A DNA stretch of 64,000 bases from Didymella arachidicola (taxonomy: Eukaryota; Ascomycota; Dothideomycetes; Pleosporales; Didymellaceae): positions 62,001 to 126,000 of the forward strand of contig CM050001.1 of NCBI GenBank assembly GCA_016630955.3, written 5' to 3'. The translations under genes were made by a program, and so were the position numbers. The notes below the pieces were generated by a model. The model did not search any database. It saw nothing but the letters and a program-made list of their open reading frames with translations, and was not told the DNA's origin. Below, in pieces: positions 10,352 through 21,917 of this stretch. How positions within the stretch are numbered: position 1 is the stretch's first letter; the number at the start of each line of letters is the position of its first letter.

Positions 10352-11357
10352 CTTGAGCTGCGAGCTGTATGGATCGCACACCATGCTTACCATGGTCTGT
10401 TGTCCGAGCTGTTCCTGCTAAACACTGAAAGCACGAGGCCGTTACAAGCAGACACTCGGCTCGTCGGCCTCAGCGCTCTCGTCGATCGCGAGGGGGCACC
10501 GTGCCAGCCATATTGAAAAGCATACCATCCACGGACTATCGCCCAGAAAGCAGCAAGTCCACCGTATGGACGCTGCTGGGGTGGTCGCCCCTGGGGTGAT
10601 CGCCCAGTGCCTGCCTCAGCGAGACGTGAGCTCTCACTGCGACAAAGCCCAACACGCGCAAAAGCAAGCATGCTGGACCCTTGCAGGCTTGCATGCATGT
10701 CCCCTGGTGTAATGCGGGGAAGCTCGTTTCCCCAGATTCGCGGAAGAGGCGCTCGCTTCAGCAAGGGTCCGGGAATACGAGGAGCGGGAAAAGCAAGGGT
10801 GGGAGCGCGCACGAGATGGCCGAGGCCATGTGATTGTGAGGGGGTGCCATACGACGTCAGGCGCTGCGGGTGCTGTGGAAGGCGAAGAGGGTAGTGATGG
10901 GCGGGCGTATCCTCAAGCGCGTCCTGACGACACGCTTTCAAGGCCCGGGTGCAGGATCTTACCGCGTATTGAAAATTGAAAGGTAGAAGAGTTGAGCGAG
11001 GTGATGGACATACACTGATGCAATAACTGCAACCCTGAGCGACAGTAGGCTCTGACGAGATGTGTGCAGTAGCTCGAGGTGATTGCACGGCATCTAGTAG
11101 CCCTCGACCTAAACGGTGTCAGGGTTTTAACAGACGGCTATCCCCAAGTATAAGAGGGTCTTGTGTCCGGTCAAGTTGTTTCATACCACGCTCGACCATG
11201 CGCGACAAGAGTTGGTGTGAGAAAGCACAATGCGGTGAGTGACGTAATATGAATGTAGAATAACCATCTGCTAGTTGTCAGTCGTATATCCATTCACCGT
11301 AAAGCATCAACGCCACGCTATCCCTTTCCAAGACCCATAAAACACAGAGCCGTCTTA
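10352..11357. other. Interval of about 1 kb without a supported gene
   Basis: A 233-codon minus-strand frame (10387-11088) is present, but its composition (Arg/Ser/Pro/Gly rich, no domain) looks like chance in GC-rich DNA. Nothing else is recognised. Confidence 0.45.
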
Positions 11358-12669
11358 TCATCTATACCCCCTCACATCCACAACCTCCCGCTCCCTCACC
11401 ACCGGACTCCCCTCCCTCCCCTCCCGCGCCGGCGCCGGAAGACTCAACCGCCGCTTATCAACCACAACCGTCTCTCTCAAATCCGCCTCGCGCTCCAACT
11501 CGCCCACCTCATGAAACGTCCCGACATGCTTGACCAGCGCCTCCACACTCCGGCAAATCGCATCAGCGTCGCGCTCACGGCTGCAAATCACACACGCGTA
11601 CTCGCCGTCGGGCGTGTGGCACTTGACAGCGAAGCGCTGTCCGAGCCGGAACTCGCGGGTCTCGAAGACAGTGGATGTGTACGGCCCGTCGAGCACGGTG
11701 ATGGGCGTGCGCTTGCCGATCAGCCAGAAATCGGTGCCGGTGACGGAGAGGTGCAGGCCGCATGCGGGACAGGCGCACGAGTTTCCCGGGGCCATGCTGG
11801 CCGCGAGGGGGCGCGAGGGGTCGTGCTGGAGATCCAGGCTGTAGCGGCAGTAGAGCGTGTCTTGGCCGGGGTCGTGGAGGTCGGCTCCGGTGAGGGAGAG
11901 CGGTCTGTGAGGAGCGGCGAGGGAGCGTTGGGGTGAGGGCGAGCGGGAGTAGGCGAGGCGGGCTTGTTGGTCTTGGAGTGCTTTGAGGGAGCCCTCGCGG
12001 GCCGAGTTGGAGGCGGCGACGAGCTTGGCCATGTCTGCGCGGGTGAGTTGGCGGTCGTTGGCGAGGGCGTCTTGCAGGACGGTGATGACGGTTTGCTGGA
12101 GGGAAATGATTTGCGCTTGGAGCTGGTTTTCGGTGATGGCTGGGTTGGGTTGTCAGTGGAGAGTCAAGACTGCTCGGGCGAGAATGGCGCATACCATCGC
12201 CCCGTGCGAATCTGTTGCCGTAACGCCCGTACATGTCGTCGTACATGCGCTGGATCATCATCCCGTTGCGCCCCAGATTCTCGCCCACATCGTCGCGGTA
12301 GTCGTCACGATACCCGCCTCCACCGCGTCTGCCCCCGCCCCTCTCCCCCCCACCCTCCTTCAAGCGCTCAATCTCCTCCTGCCGCTTCTCGGCCTTCTTC
12401 TGCTCCTCCTCAAACTGATTGCGCAGGCTCGTGATCTTGTCGTCCTGCTCGGTGTCTCTCTTCTTCTGCTTGTGCGCCTCGCGGCGGTCATGCACGCGCT
12501 CCCACAGGCCCATGGACGCGGTGAAAGTGCCAACCAGCGTGCTGGCAAGCGTCGCACAGATGAACGTTTTCTGGAAGCTGGGGTGAGCATCGGCTGTCGG
12601 GGGCTGGATCATGGGCAGGAATTCTCCGCCGGCCGGGCCTTTACCTTTAGGTTCTTTTCTTCGATCCAT
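11358..12669 (-). CDS. Fungal membrane/coiled-coil protein with Cys-pair motifs, unknown function, 418 aa
   Basis: Exons are 12195-12669 and 11358-12139. The 55-nt intron (GTATGC...CCCAG, phase 1) joins ...RFARGD to AITENQLQAQIISLQQTV, keeping a helical region continuous. Residues about 34-55 (TFICATLASTLVGTFTASMG) form one probable membrane segment. They are followed by a Lys/Glu/Gln-rich coiled coil (about 60-105), a Gly/Arg-rich linker, and a C-terminal globular part with CACPACG and CVIC pairs plus a VKHVGTFHE motif that could bind zinc. The tail is charged. No enzyme family is recognised. The layout suggests a membrane-anchored scaffold, but that is inference. Confidence 0.75.
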
Positions 12670-13206
12670 GATGCGTAGTTCATGACGCCGCAGGCGTTGC
12701 TGGATACGTTGCGAGAAGGACGAGGTCTAAGGCGCCGGCGGCGGGGAAGCAAAGGACAAGGTGCGCGTGCAATGTATATAGAGACACGGTCGAGGCAAAA
12801 CGCAACACGCCCAGCAATGATGACTCGTGACTCGTCCTAACCTGCACCGTCACGTAGTTAGTTACACTGGCAGGACGTGGGACGCTGTGAGTGGAGAGGC
12901 AGAAGGAAGATGCGCAGCACACAACAGATGACGCTCGCGCTCTGACGCCTGTGCACGGCGGGTCCCATGATGAGGGATCGCCCGCTCGGGGGAAATATGG
13001 CGTTTGATTGCTGCGTATTTCGCGAGAGCTGCCGCTATGCTGACCGCAACTTTCCCATCGTGTGCTGCCGCTGTTGTTCGCGCAGGCGGGATGACGTCGT
13101 GGTGGGGTTGTTTAGCGCGCCATTCGTCTGGCGCAGCCTCCATGGACATATCCGTCGCTAGCCTTGTCCATGAACTGCTACCCGTGCGATGTGTTGATGA
13201 GACCCG
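12670..13206. other. Intergenic, no gene recognised
   Basis: Promoter side of the coiled-coil gene. Short overlapping frames only, with no conserved motif on either strand. Confidence 0.5.
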
Positions 13207-13396
13207 TCATGTACGGTCCGTGTGGACTGTGGTCGAGCGTGCATGAATGGCTTGACCCGACGCAGGTTCATTTATATTTTGAAGGATGTATGTGACGCCC
13301 AGCAGGACAGTGGCTGTGGTTTCGGAGCCTGCGACCATGACGAGGTCGGTGTTGTGCACTGGCTCTTCGTCTGTCAGCTCGTGGTCTTCGCCGTGG
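13207..13396 (-). pseudogene. Cytochrome P450 relic (I-helix region only)
   Basis: The minus strand reads EDHELTDEEPVHNTDLVMV followed by AGSETTATVLLGVTYILQN. This is the P450 I-helix with its oxygen-activation motif A-G-x-E-T-T preceded by the usual ELTDEE..N-A/T-D-L approach. The frame opens after a TGA and ends at 13207-13209. Upstream, TFSKLDD in another frame may continue it. No ExxR helix or Cys haem loop was found nearby, so this is a fragment of a lost monooxygenase gene. Confidence 0.6.
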
Positions 13397-13399
13397 GAG

Positions 13400-14230
13400 C
13401 TCCGGGTGCACTGTCATCGAGCTTGCTGAAGGTCGACCTCATCAAACATTTGGCGCACGAATCATAACGTTTTCTTTGGTCCATAAGCTTTCTGCTCAGT
13501 GGGAAACCACGGGTGTAGAGTTGTAGATTCCTCTTTCTATCACGTGACTATGCGTGTCATGAGTCGCCAGGCCACGATGGCTGCGCGCAAGGTCAGTGAC
13601 CTCAGTTCGTTCAACTGATAATGCGGGACGGACAACGGTCGCGTGTGCATCCGCTTAAACCGTTTGGAAATCTGGGGAAGAGAATGAGCGTTACAACAAA
13701 GTGTGGCGATGATGGGCAGTGGCTGGCTGAAGGAGGAGACGATCGTTCGCACGCAGTTAGCTCCTTTGGCGCCTTCCGTCGCTGCCATAAGTGCCAGTTG
13801 CGTCTGTCCTCACCACCATCGTCACAGGCCATGCAAAAGCGATCTCAGGTTCTCGGCTGTTCGGCTTCGTAGCATGCATGTTCTCATTAATGCGTTGGCG
13901 CTGGCTGGGGCTATGTAAGGGTATATACCCTGCGCAGCTCTTTACTATTTGACTGCGCAACGCCACGTAAACTTCATCAACGGCAATCAGAAAATCATCG
14001 AAATCTTCACGGGACCGTCGAGCGCAGCACGCCCAGTTCATCGATACGTTCCGCGCGGCCCAATGACTCGACACCCGCTCGACGGATGTAGTTCTTATCA
14101 TACTGGGTATCCACGCCTGCGCTGCGCGCCTCAAACCCTCGGCGATTACCGCGCGCGTTTGAGGCCCGCCTGTGGCTTTCGTTGACATGTCTACGACTCA
14201 CGCGTAGGCCTAGGCACAATTTTGAAATGC
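13400..14230. other. Intergenic, no supported gene
   Basis: Holds short frames on both strands (for example 13757-14188 minus, 143 codons) with no recognisable domain, and the 3' flank of the GT32 gene. Confidence 0.45.
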
Positions 14231-15449
14231 TCAAGCAGCTGGGGGCTTGCTAGCCAGCCGCTTCTCCTGCTCTTCCTTATCGAGTGTGTCCCACTCGGCG
14301 ACGTTCTTGTCCTGCAGGGGGTCAGAAACGGATCTGGAAAACACAGTGTTAGGAGTGACTTACCCATTCTGCGACGCAATCGGGCTTCCAGTTGCACTGT
14401 TCGACCTCTCCATACATGGCATGACTGTGGCGAGGATGGCGGGAAGGCCATCCAGAAGCGTGGTAGTGGTGCTTGACAAGAGCACCTCTCGAATCGTGGT
14501 TACCTGAGTCCGAGTGGCCTTGCCCAGCAGCAAAGGCCTCCACGTTGAGAACAAGGATACCGTTCTGGAGCCTGGATTCGGCGAGATTGTGGAAGGGGTC
14601 CCAGGTGACCTGCCTCCCGTGGTTCTGTGCAGTCATCTGCTCAAGCACCGCTTTGGTGAAAGCTGACGGCCCTGTCCCACTGATTACTTCATCAAAATCG
14701 AGTTCGAGCTTCGATATTGGGACGCCCTTCTCCTGTGAGAGATCGTGTAACCAGTCTTGGATGTTCTCGATCAAGCGCATCATTACCGGCAATCTTGGTT
14801 TCGCAGCGAAGGTCCACTGGCAGAATGATTTGCACTTCGATCCCAGGATTGGGTGATCAATGAAGGCAGGCTCGTCAATCTCGACGCCAATGATCATGTC
14901 AATGTCCTGTTCATTGTACCTCTCTGGAATAAACCTCTCGACAGGACGCAAGCATTCGACATCAATGTCCGCGTACACGCCTCCTTCAGCATACATGACG
15001 AGGTAACGCAGCAGGTCAGCCTTGATGATGGTGATCTCAAGCTCGCGATACAGATCAATGATGTCTTGACGGTTGAAACCGTGTACGCCGTAGTGCCACT
15101 CGACATACGCCATAGCATTGTCGTCGGTGAGAACCTCGTACCGGTAGCTTGGGTTCTTGGCTGGCCATGTCTTCGCGGAGTCAGAATCACGCTGCTCGAA
15201 GGCCAACGGCCCAGTCTTCCATGTCTGCCAGATTTTTCGGGGTATGACGTCTAGCTTCGCTTGGATGGGCTGCTGATACTTCCTCTCTCTTCTGTACTTG
15301 TGCGCAGCGCGAACGGGCGCTGTGAAGAAGTACGAGTTGGTGAAAAACAAGATCAGAAAGATGATAAGAAGGTAGGCAGGTAAGACTCTCCTGACTTGTG
15401 TGGTGAACTTGCTCCTGAAGTGAGAGACAATGGGTGAGTGAGCGGGCAT
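14231..15449 (-). CDS. GT32 (OCH1/SUR1-like) glycosyltransferase, type II membrane protein
   Basis: Exons are 14364-15449 and 14231-14311. The intron (GTAAGT...CCCTGCAG, phase 0) turns a readthrough end into ...DCVAEW-DKNVAEWDTLDKEEQEKR. With the start chosen at MPAHSP the protein is 388 aa: a short cytosolic tail, one membrane anchor (about 22-38, LPAYLLIIFLILFF), then the lumenal GT32 domain. This shows IPRKIWQTWK, the acceptor-region LLRYLVMYAEGG, and the metal/sugar-nucleotide DxD in YADIDVECL (about 161-163). The family transfers mannose or related hexoses to N-glycans or sphingolipids in the Golgi. An upstream in-frame Met at 15501-15503 would add 18 residues. It lies next to an acyltransferase and a GT8 gene. 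Confidence 0.85.
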
Positions 15450-16324
15450 CTTCGTGTCAAGGTAGAGCTTGAGTGGAGGCGGACGAGATGATCGAGTGCG
15501 CATGCTGAGGTTAATCACGAAATCACAGGATCCACGCTTCTGTCCCGTCATTAAGAGGTCCCTGCCACAAAAGCCTTGCCGCTCTGTTGGTCTTGGCCTC
15601 ATTGATCGCCAACGTTCCGAGGCCGGACACACTTGCTTTGCTAGGTACGTACACCTCGAGAGGTCATAATCACGAGCTAGTAGACTCGAAGGCCGAGCTT
15701 CATGCAACGTTTCCAGGCGCGATCCGTTGCGTCGGTCCAATGAACAAACAGAGGAAGTCCAAGATGAACAAGCTAAAGCTTGTCGTGTAAACCCTGTACG
15801 TGCAGCGGATTACTTGCACGTTTCAGGGTGTGTCCGAACAGCACTTGCAGCGACCTTGTACCTGACCAGTCGTTCGTCATCTCCAACAACGGTTACCATG
15901 CCTCGCGGTAAGTGTGGGTCCGAAATCTGCAGTTTCCCCGCATCACGCGAATTTAGCATTCACAACATGCTAAATTTCGAAGGGTCGCCCCCTCGGCACC
16001 TCGGCATTGAACCAAGTTTGAGGCTGCATCTCGACCATCATTGGTCGGTCAAGCTTTCCTGGTCTTACATTTGGCATCTTGACAATACGCTAAAGTCAAT
16101 ACACAAATGCGCGGTCAAGCGCGTGGACTGGGCTGATATTCACCCTGGTACACAAGTGTCCTCGCACGGAAGTTCGCAAACAGCCTAGCGCATGCATCAT
16201 GGTTCTTGAAGACGCCCAAATCATGCACGCTTCCGAAAGACGCCAATTACTCATTTACCATCAGAAGTTAACTATCATCTGAAGGCGTAGGAGTGCGGAC
16301 ACACGATCAAATTCAGTTGCGAGA
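15450..16324. other. Divergent promoter region between GT32 and acyltransferase genes
   Basis: The two genes are transcribed away from each other and share this interval, which would allow joint control. A perfect short inverted repeat lies at 15950-15976. No gene recognised. Confidence 0.5.
15950..15976. repeat. Perfect 10-bp inverted repeat with 7-nt spacer
   Basis: AATTTAGCAT, then TCACAAC, then ATGCTAAATT. It is in the shared upstream region of the GT32 and acyltransferase genes, so it could be a dimeric transcription-factor site. It could also be chance. Confidence 0.4.
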
Positions 16325-17853
16325 ATGCCTACGAAACTCGAGGGACCACTGGATCACGGCACACTTGAAGACGTCAAGTTGACTACTCCATCCTGGAAAT
16401 CAACACGAGCGACTCGTTGGAATATCGATGCCGTCCGTCCGGAATTTCTCTCCCTGCGGCCGGGCAGCCCGAAGAGGCCGCTGCGACGTACAGCGTGGCT
16501 TGATGGTTTACGAGGCTTCGCTGCATTCATAGTGTTCCTTCACCACAACCAGCTATGGTCGCATGATATCCACGGAAACTCAGTCTTCGAGAATTCATTC
16601 GGATACAATCAGCGCCATTACTTCGCTGCTCTTCCCTTCGTGAGAACTTTTTTCTCAGGTGGACACTTTGCTGTGGCGATCTTCTTCGTCATCTCTGGCT
16701 ATGTACTGTCCGTCAAATCTCTCGGGTCAATACAGAAAAGCCAGCATATGGTTTCTGCGGATGCTGTTGGGTCTGCTCTTTTCCGCCGATGGCTGCGTCT
16801 CTATCTTCCGGTCATAGGCTTCACCCTCTCCTGGATGATCATTCGACACTGCACCAATGTATGGGTCGACTTCGGAGAACGCAAGAAAACGTGGGGCGAA
16901 GAGTTCAAGACCTGGTACTACACATTCAAGAATTACAGTTTTGTGTTCTTGACTGGCGACAACGTCGAATTCACCTCCAAGTACAATGGCCATCTATGGT
17001 CAATCCCGATAGGTTTGTCTCGAAGACATTCAAGACAACGATTGAGCTGATACAAGCCGCAGAGTTCAAAGGATCAATCATTGTGTACACCGCGATATCA
17101 GCTCTCTCTCGATGCACGAGGAACGCGAGACTCTGGTGCGAGTTTACATTGTGCATCTACTTTCTGTATGTTGTCGATGGCTGGTATGGTGCTCTTTTTA
17201 TGAGCGGGATGCTACTCTCTGACCTCGACTTGCTCGCTCTCGACGACGAAGAGCCACGCTTATTTGCAAAGCTGGGAGAGTTCAAGGAGCTCATCTTCTT
17301 CCACCTCTTCCTCGTTGGAATGTACCTTGGAGGTGTTCCGTCTTGTGAATCGCTCGAAGGTAACAGGAATTTACTCGCTTCGTCGCCAGGCTGGAAGTGG
17401 CTCTTCAAGCTGAAGCCGCAAGCCACCTGGGACGTCAAGTGGTTCTACCTCACCTGGGCGGCTATCCTCACGGTCGCATCTATTCCACGACTTCCGTGGC
17501 TCAAGCGCTTCTTTGAGACACGCTTCTGTCAGTATCTTGGACGAATTTCCTTCGCACTCTATCTCGTCCATGGCATAGTCATCTACACCCTGGCCGATCG
17601 ACTTTACGCAGCTGTAGGCTTCAAGAAAAACGGGCATAAGAATATCCCTCAGTGGGTCGACACTTTTCCTCTGCCTATGAATGGACCGATGGGCTTCGAG
17701 TTGGCATTCTGGGCGGTCCAGGTTATCAACATCCCGGTCACATTCTATGTCGCCGAAGTTGTCACAAAACTCATCGATGAGCCGAGCGTCAAGCTCTCCA
17801 ATTGGCTCTACAAGAAGGTTCTGGCACCTCAATCTCAATCGCCAAAGTGCTAA
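16325..17853 (+). CDS. Acyltransferase-3 family membrane enzyme, 492 aa
   Basis: Exons are 16325-17012 and 17063-17853. The 50-nt intron (GTTTGT...GCCGCAG, phase 1) joins LWSIPI to EFKGSIIVYTAI in mid-helix. The family signature is near residue 58: WLDGLRGFAAFIVFLHH, with the catalytic-region His, then GGHFAVAIFFVISGYVLS, and many hydrophobic helices through to the C terminus (LGRISFALYLVHGIVIY). These integral membrane enzymes move acyl groups onto sugars, lipids or other small molecules. The substrate here is unknown. Being flanked by two glycosyltransferases and a sugar transporter, acylation of a glycoside or glycolipid is a reasonable inference. Confidence 0.88.
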
Positions 17854-18701
17854 ACCTGATACAGCAGTCGAAGTTGATACTATTCAAGCAATTCAAGCAA
17901 TTATCATCATGATGCAACTGAGGGTCTACGATAAGCTACCTAGCACAACGAAAGATTTAAGGCTTCCTATGTAATTTGCAAGTTTTGCGCAAAGGCGGAG
18001 GCCCTACTAAGTGGAGACCGAAGGTATGATCAGGTGCTGGACTGTCTAGGTTGTTGGTGTCTCTACCGGGTATTGAATCCTTCAGTCTTGTTGAGTTGCT
18101 CATCAGTGGTGCGATCAACAACTCATCGGTGCTTCCTTCCAACACAATGCTCGTGTGCCGTGCCTTCACGTTTCTCTACAATTTCACATGTACCTCGGAC
18201 CGTTGGGCCGCCCGCTGCCGCAGAATTACGGCGAGACTGTCGACTTTCTGAGTGACGTCTCGCGCAGAACTTTATTGGTTTCCTACAAAAGGCCTTGGCT
18301 CCGGCGCTAGAGCCCCCAGGATATCGGGTACCAGCATGCGGGGTAACGGGCCCTTGCACTTCTAGCGCGATAGCACGATCGACGTTCAAAAGCCTCACAA
18401 CGGAGTCGGGCCCGTTCTTGTACACTCGAGCCCGTATTCGCCCGCTGCTGTCACAGTTATTGTGAGTGGCTGGACTACCTCCGTACTTCAGCGGAATGAC
18501 CCTCATAGTGTTGGCTTACCAGACCACATGTTGCCGATCACTCGGTCATTTCCCTAGGCTACTCTCCATGTCATGCACAATACCTTCACCGTCTTGACAA
18601 CTACCTCAACTTAGTTCATGGGTTCTGCCGCGGATTCGTATTGAACGTAAGCGGTTCGGTACTTTGGACGCTCACATGAAGACTGCAGGCTGCCCGACAC
18701 C
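17854..18701. other. Intergenic, no supported gene
   Basis: Holds the 3' flank of the acyltransferase gene and the GT8 promoter. A 127-codon minus-strand frame (18123-18506) has no recognisable domain. Confidence 0.45.
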
Positions 18702-19979
18702 ATGAAGCGACTACGATACTCTCTCGCAGCGGCCGTCCTTCTTCTGGGACTTGGGTACTTCTTCATTCAGCATGAGTCGATGTCACTAGGCCTCCGGCCG
18801 GCTAAATTGCACTCCGGGTCTTCAACAAGTACTCAACATGCACATGATTTGCCCAAAGAAGATGAAAGTCACGAGTCCGACATGACCCCACTTGTGGGGG
18901 CAATCGAAGATGTATCTGGATCGCACAAGCTTCCACCCGCTTCGACTAGACCAGCATCTGGCGATGTGCCGAACTTGTATCCACCTGATGAGACTCCCTC
19001 AGCAGCACCAGAGAGCAAAGGCACAGGGAACATTGGCTTCGACTTTGCAAAAGACCTCAATCTCGATCTTCCTATCGACAAATTCAAAGAGCTAAGCATA
19101 TATGCGCCGCATAACTATGATTCTAATGCTCCCCCATCCTACACATATGCGACCTTCTTCGCATCCCGCAGCCCTTCCATCGAAGACCCATACTACCTCG
19201 CTATACATTCCCTAGTATACCGCATTCTCTGGTCTCCGCGCTCAAAGTCCACACACCACCCCTTCGTAGTCTTCGTCGGCGAGTGGGTTACCCCAGAACA
19301 GCGCCAACTACTCTCCGGTGCAGGTGCCATTGTTCGAGAACTCGCACCTCTGCCATGGAACCCGCCCGACCCAGTGGTACTCGACAGATGGAAAGACCTA
19401 TTCGCAAAGCTGCACATGTGGAACGAGACCTCGTTTAGTCGGATCTTGTTCCTCGATGCAGACGCTCTGCCCATCGCACCCATCGACGACATGTTCGAGC
19501 TCAAGGCAGAGCGGAAGTGCATCCCGAGTAAGATGCAGCTTGACGACTTCCTCCCCGGCGGCGATGGTGTGTGCGAGCGGTACATATTCTCTGGGGTGCC
19601 GGCTGACCCGTACTCTATCTTCGACGCCAATATTAATGTTGGCAGCATGGTGTTTACGCCCAATGTGCGCCAGTATAAGCGACTGCTGCAGAATTACTTG
19701 AAATTCGATAAGTATGATGTTAAGATGGCGGAGCAGGCGTTCTTGAATTGGCAGTTTGGCATCAACAGCGCGTATCCACCGGGTATGTTGGAGAGAGAGT
19801 ATGGGGCGTTCTTTCCAAACGAGAAGGGCGAGAAGGGGATGAAAGTCGTACACGAGAAGATCTGGGCGGCTAAGGGTGGGTTTTGGAAGGAGGAATGGGA
19901 TAATACTTGGGCAGAGATGTTGAAGTTCTATGGTGGTGACGGTTTCAAGGCTGCGAGAGCAGCGGATGGGGTAATTTAG
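18702..19979 (+). CDS. GT8-like (glycogenin/galactinol-synthase fold) glycosyltransferase, 425 aa
   Basis: Single exon. An N-terminal signal anchor (about 7-23, LAAAVLLLGLGYFFI) precedes a Ser/Thr/Pro-rich stem. The catalytic domain begins near residue 140 (YTYATFFASRSPSIEDPYYLA). The DxD metal-binding motif is in RILFLDADALPIAPIDDMF (about 246-262), and further on are FDANINVGSMVFTPN and AEQAFLNWQF, both typical of the GT8 pocket. It is probably a Golgi type II enzyme that transfers a hexose from a UDP- or GDP-sugar. It is tandem with the acyltransferase-3 gene, about 0.85 kb downstream. Confidence 0.88.
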   Translation: MKRLRYSLAAAVLLLGLGYFFIQHESMSLGLRPAKLHSGSSTSTQHAHDLPKEDESHESDMTPLVGAIEDVSGSHKLPPASTRPASGDVPNLYPPDETPSAAPESKGTGNIGFDFAKDLNLDLPIDKFKELSIYAPHNYDSNAPPSYTYATFFASRSPSIEDPYYLAIHSLVYRILWSPRSKSTHHPFVVFVGEWVTPEQRQLLSGAGAIVRELAPLPWNPPDPVVLDRWKDLFAKLHMWNETSFSRILFLDADALPIAPIDDMFELKAERKCIPSKMQLDDFLPGGDGVCERYIFSGVPADPYSIFDANINVGSMVFTPNVRQYKRLLQNYLKFDKYDVKMAEQAFLNWQFGINSAYPPGMLEREYGAFFPNEKGEKGMKVVHEKIWAAKGGFWKEEWDNTWAEMLKFYGGDGFKAARAADGVI

Positions 19980-20161
19980 GTTAGACATAGATGAGACATT
20001 CTCACGCATACATAGGCGTGACACCAGTGCGATAGCCACTTACGTTATGCGTATGCACATATAGTTCGGTATGAAGAATGTATTGATATAATATTACTAC
20101 CCTATGATGCCGCTAAACTCATAGACCATCATACAACTTTTCTCGTTGACTTTCGTCAGCT

Positions 20162-21917
20162 CTAAACCTGGAGCTCAGTACGCTCAGCAGGCTCAAGAAC
20201 ACCACCGCGGGTGTTGGCCTGCTCAGCCTTGCTCCAACTGCGGCCGCCAGGACCCATCTGGAGGCGGTCGGTGTCGACGAAGCCATCCTTAGCGATGGAA
20301 GACGAGTCCCACTTGGCCGAAGTGATAGGGTTGACGTGGAGCACGTACATGGTGTCGATCTCCTCAAGCGAGCGGTCCTTGGACTCGATCATGAAGAAGT
20401 AGACGACCCAGAAGAGCAAGAAGCACGAAACACCGAAGACGAGACCGTAGAAATAGTCGATGCGGTCGGTGACGAGAGTCGAGACAAACGAGATGATGAA
20501 GTTGAAGAGCCAGTTGGACGCGGTAGCCATGGCCATACAAGTTGCGCGGTAGCGAGCTGGGTACAGCTCACCAACAATGGCCCAGACGAGAGGGCCCCAG
20601 GTGGTGGCAAAACCGACGATGAACAGGCAGGTGAACACGATCATGACGTTGCCGGCGGTGGCAGTAGGAACGGGCACACCATCTGCGCCAACAGTGGACA
20701 CGAAATGACCAACGAAGGAGTAGATGAAAAGACACAGGAACATCCATGCGGCACCGGCCATCATAGCCGTACGGCGACCGACATTCTCGACGATCCAGAG
20801 ACCACCGATGGTAGCGACGACGTTGACGGTACCGAGAATGATGGAGGTGACGTAGGGGTTCTTCAGACCAGTGGCGCTGAAAATGACGGTACCGTAGTAG
20901 AAGAAGTAGTTGGCACCAGTAAGCTGCTGACCAGCCTGAAGAACCATACCGAGGAGAGTACGGTATAGCATACGGGGGCCAGTGAAGCACTCGTGCCAGG
21001 GGTGGTCACCGCCAGCCTTCTCAGCAGCAAGCTTCTCCTCGATCTCGCGGATCTCGTTGTCGATGTAGGCGCTGTTGGGGTCGATACCGTTGAGGCGGGC
21101 CATGTTCGCGCGAGCTTCATCGATGCGACCCATGCGGTAGGCGTAGCGAGGGGACTCGGGGAGGAGAAGGATGGTGCTACCAAGAATGATAGCCCAGAGA
21201 GCGGAGAGACCGTTTGGAATGCGCCACTGAGCATCATTGGAGTAGTCCTTGGATGTGCCGTAGTTGACCATGTAGGCAGTCCAGATACCAAGTGTAATCA
21301 ACAGCTGGTAGGAAGAGACAGTAGCACCACGAATGCGCTTGGGGATCGACTCGGACTGGTACATAGGGACGACGGTAGAGAGAGCCCCGATACCAAGACC
21401 AGCTGTGAAACGGCCCATGGCGAACTGAACCCAGACGCGCTCAGAGGTGATCTCGATGATCACACCGACAATGTAGAAGAAAGCGGAACCGGAGATGGTG
21501 AGACGACGACCAAAGGTATCAGCAAGAGGAGCCGAGATCAAGCAACCGAATAGGGTACCGATGCTAGAGGTTGTTAGGAAGTCGATTGCAACAAGTTAAT
21601 GCGGCTTACCAGAGAAGACCGACGATGGTACCTTGACGGATGGCAGAGAACTCGCCGTTCTCACCAAACCTCTCGAGAAAATCCGCCATCTGAAGGAAAC
21701 CAGAAATTTGTCCAGACTCGTATCCGAACATGAAACCACCAATACTGGCAACCGCTCCGAGAATGACAGCAACAGCGGGAACACGGCCCGTGGGCTCGAT
21801 ATCATGGCCGTCTCTGGTAGGGGAGACGGTCCTTGCGGGAGTCTCAGCAGGAGTCGTAGACTCAGGAGTGCCCTTTTCAGCAGGCACCTCCTCAGTCTTT
21901 TTGCTGAAGAAACGCAT
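20162..21917 (-). CDS. MFS sugar (hexose) transporter, 569 aa
   Basis: Exons are 21610-21917 and 20162-21563. The 46-nt intron (GTAAGC...CTCTAG) joins ...GTIVGLL to CIGTLFGCLISAPL. Sugar-porter signatures are all present: GGFMFGYESGQISG in helix 1, DTFGRR after helix 2, PESPRYAYRMGR after helix 6, and the ESKDRSLEEID end motif. Twelve membrane helices are expected in the plasma membrane, giving proton- or facilitated hexose uptake. The N-terminal tail of about 50 residues is Thr/Glu/Pro-rich. It converges with the GT8 gene (182 bases between stops). Whether it serves the neighbouring glycosyltransferases is unknown. Confidence 0.93.

Noticed and set aside
10387..11088. 233-codon minus-strand frame
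   Set aside because: No domain, low-complexity composition and no splice partners; treated as chance.
13757..14188. 143-codon minus-strand frame as a gene
   Set aside because: Overlaps competing frames, no domain, and no splice link to the GT32 gene.
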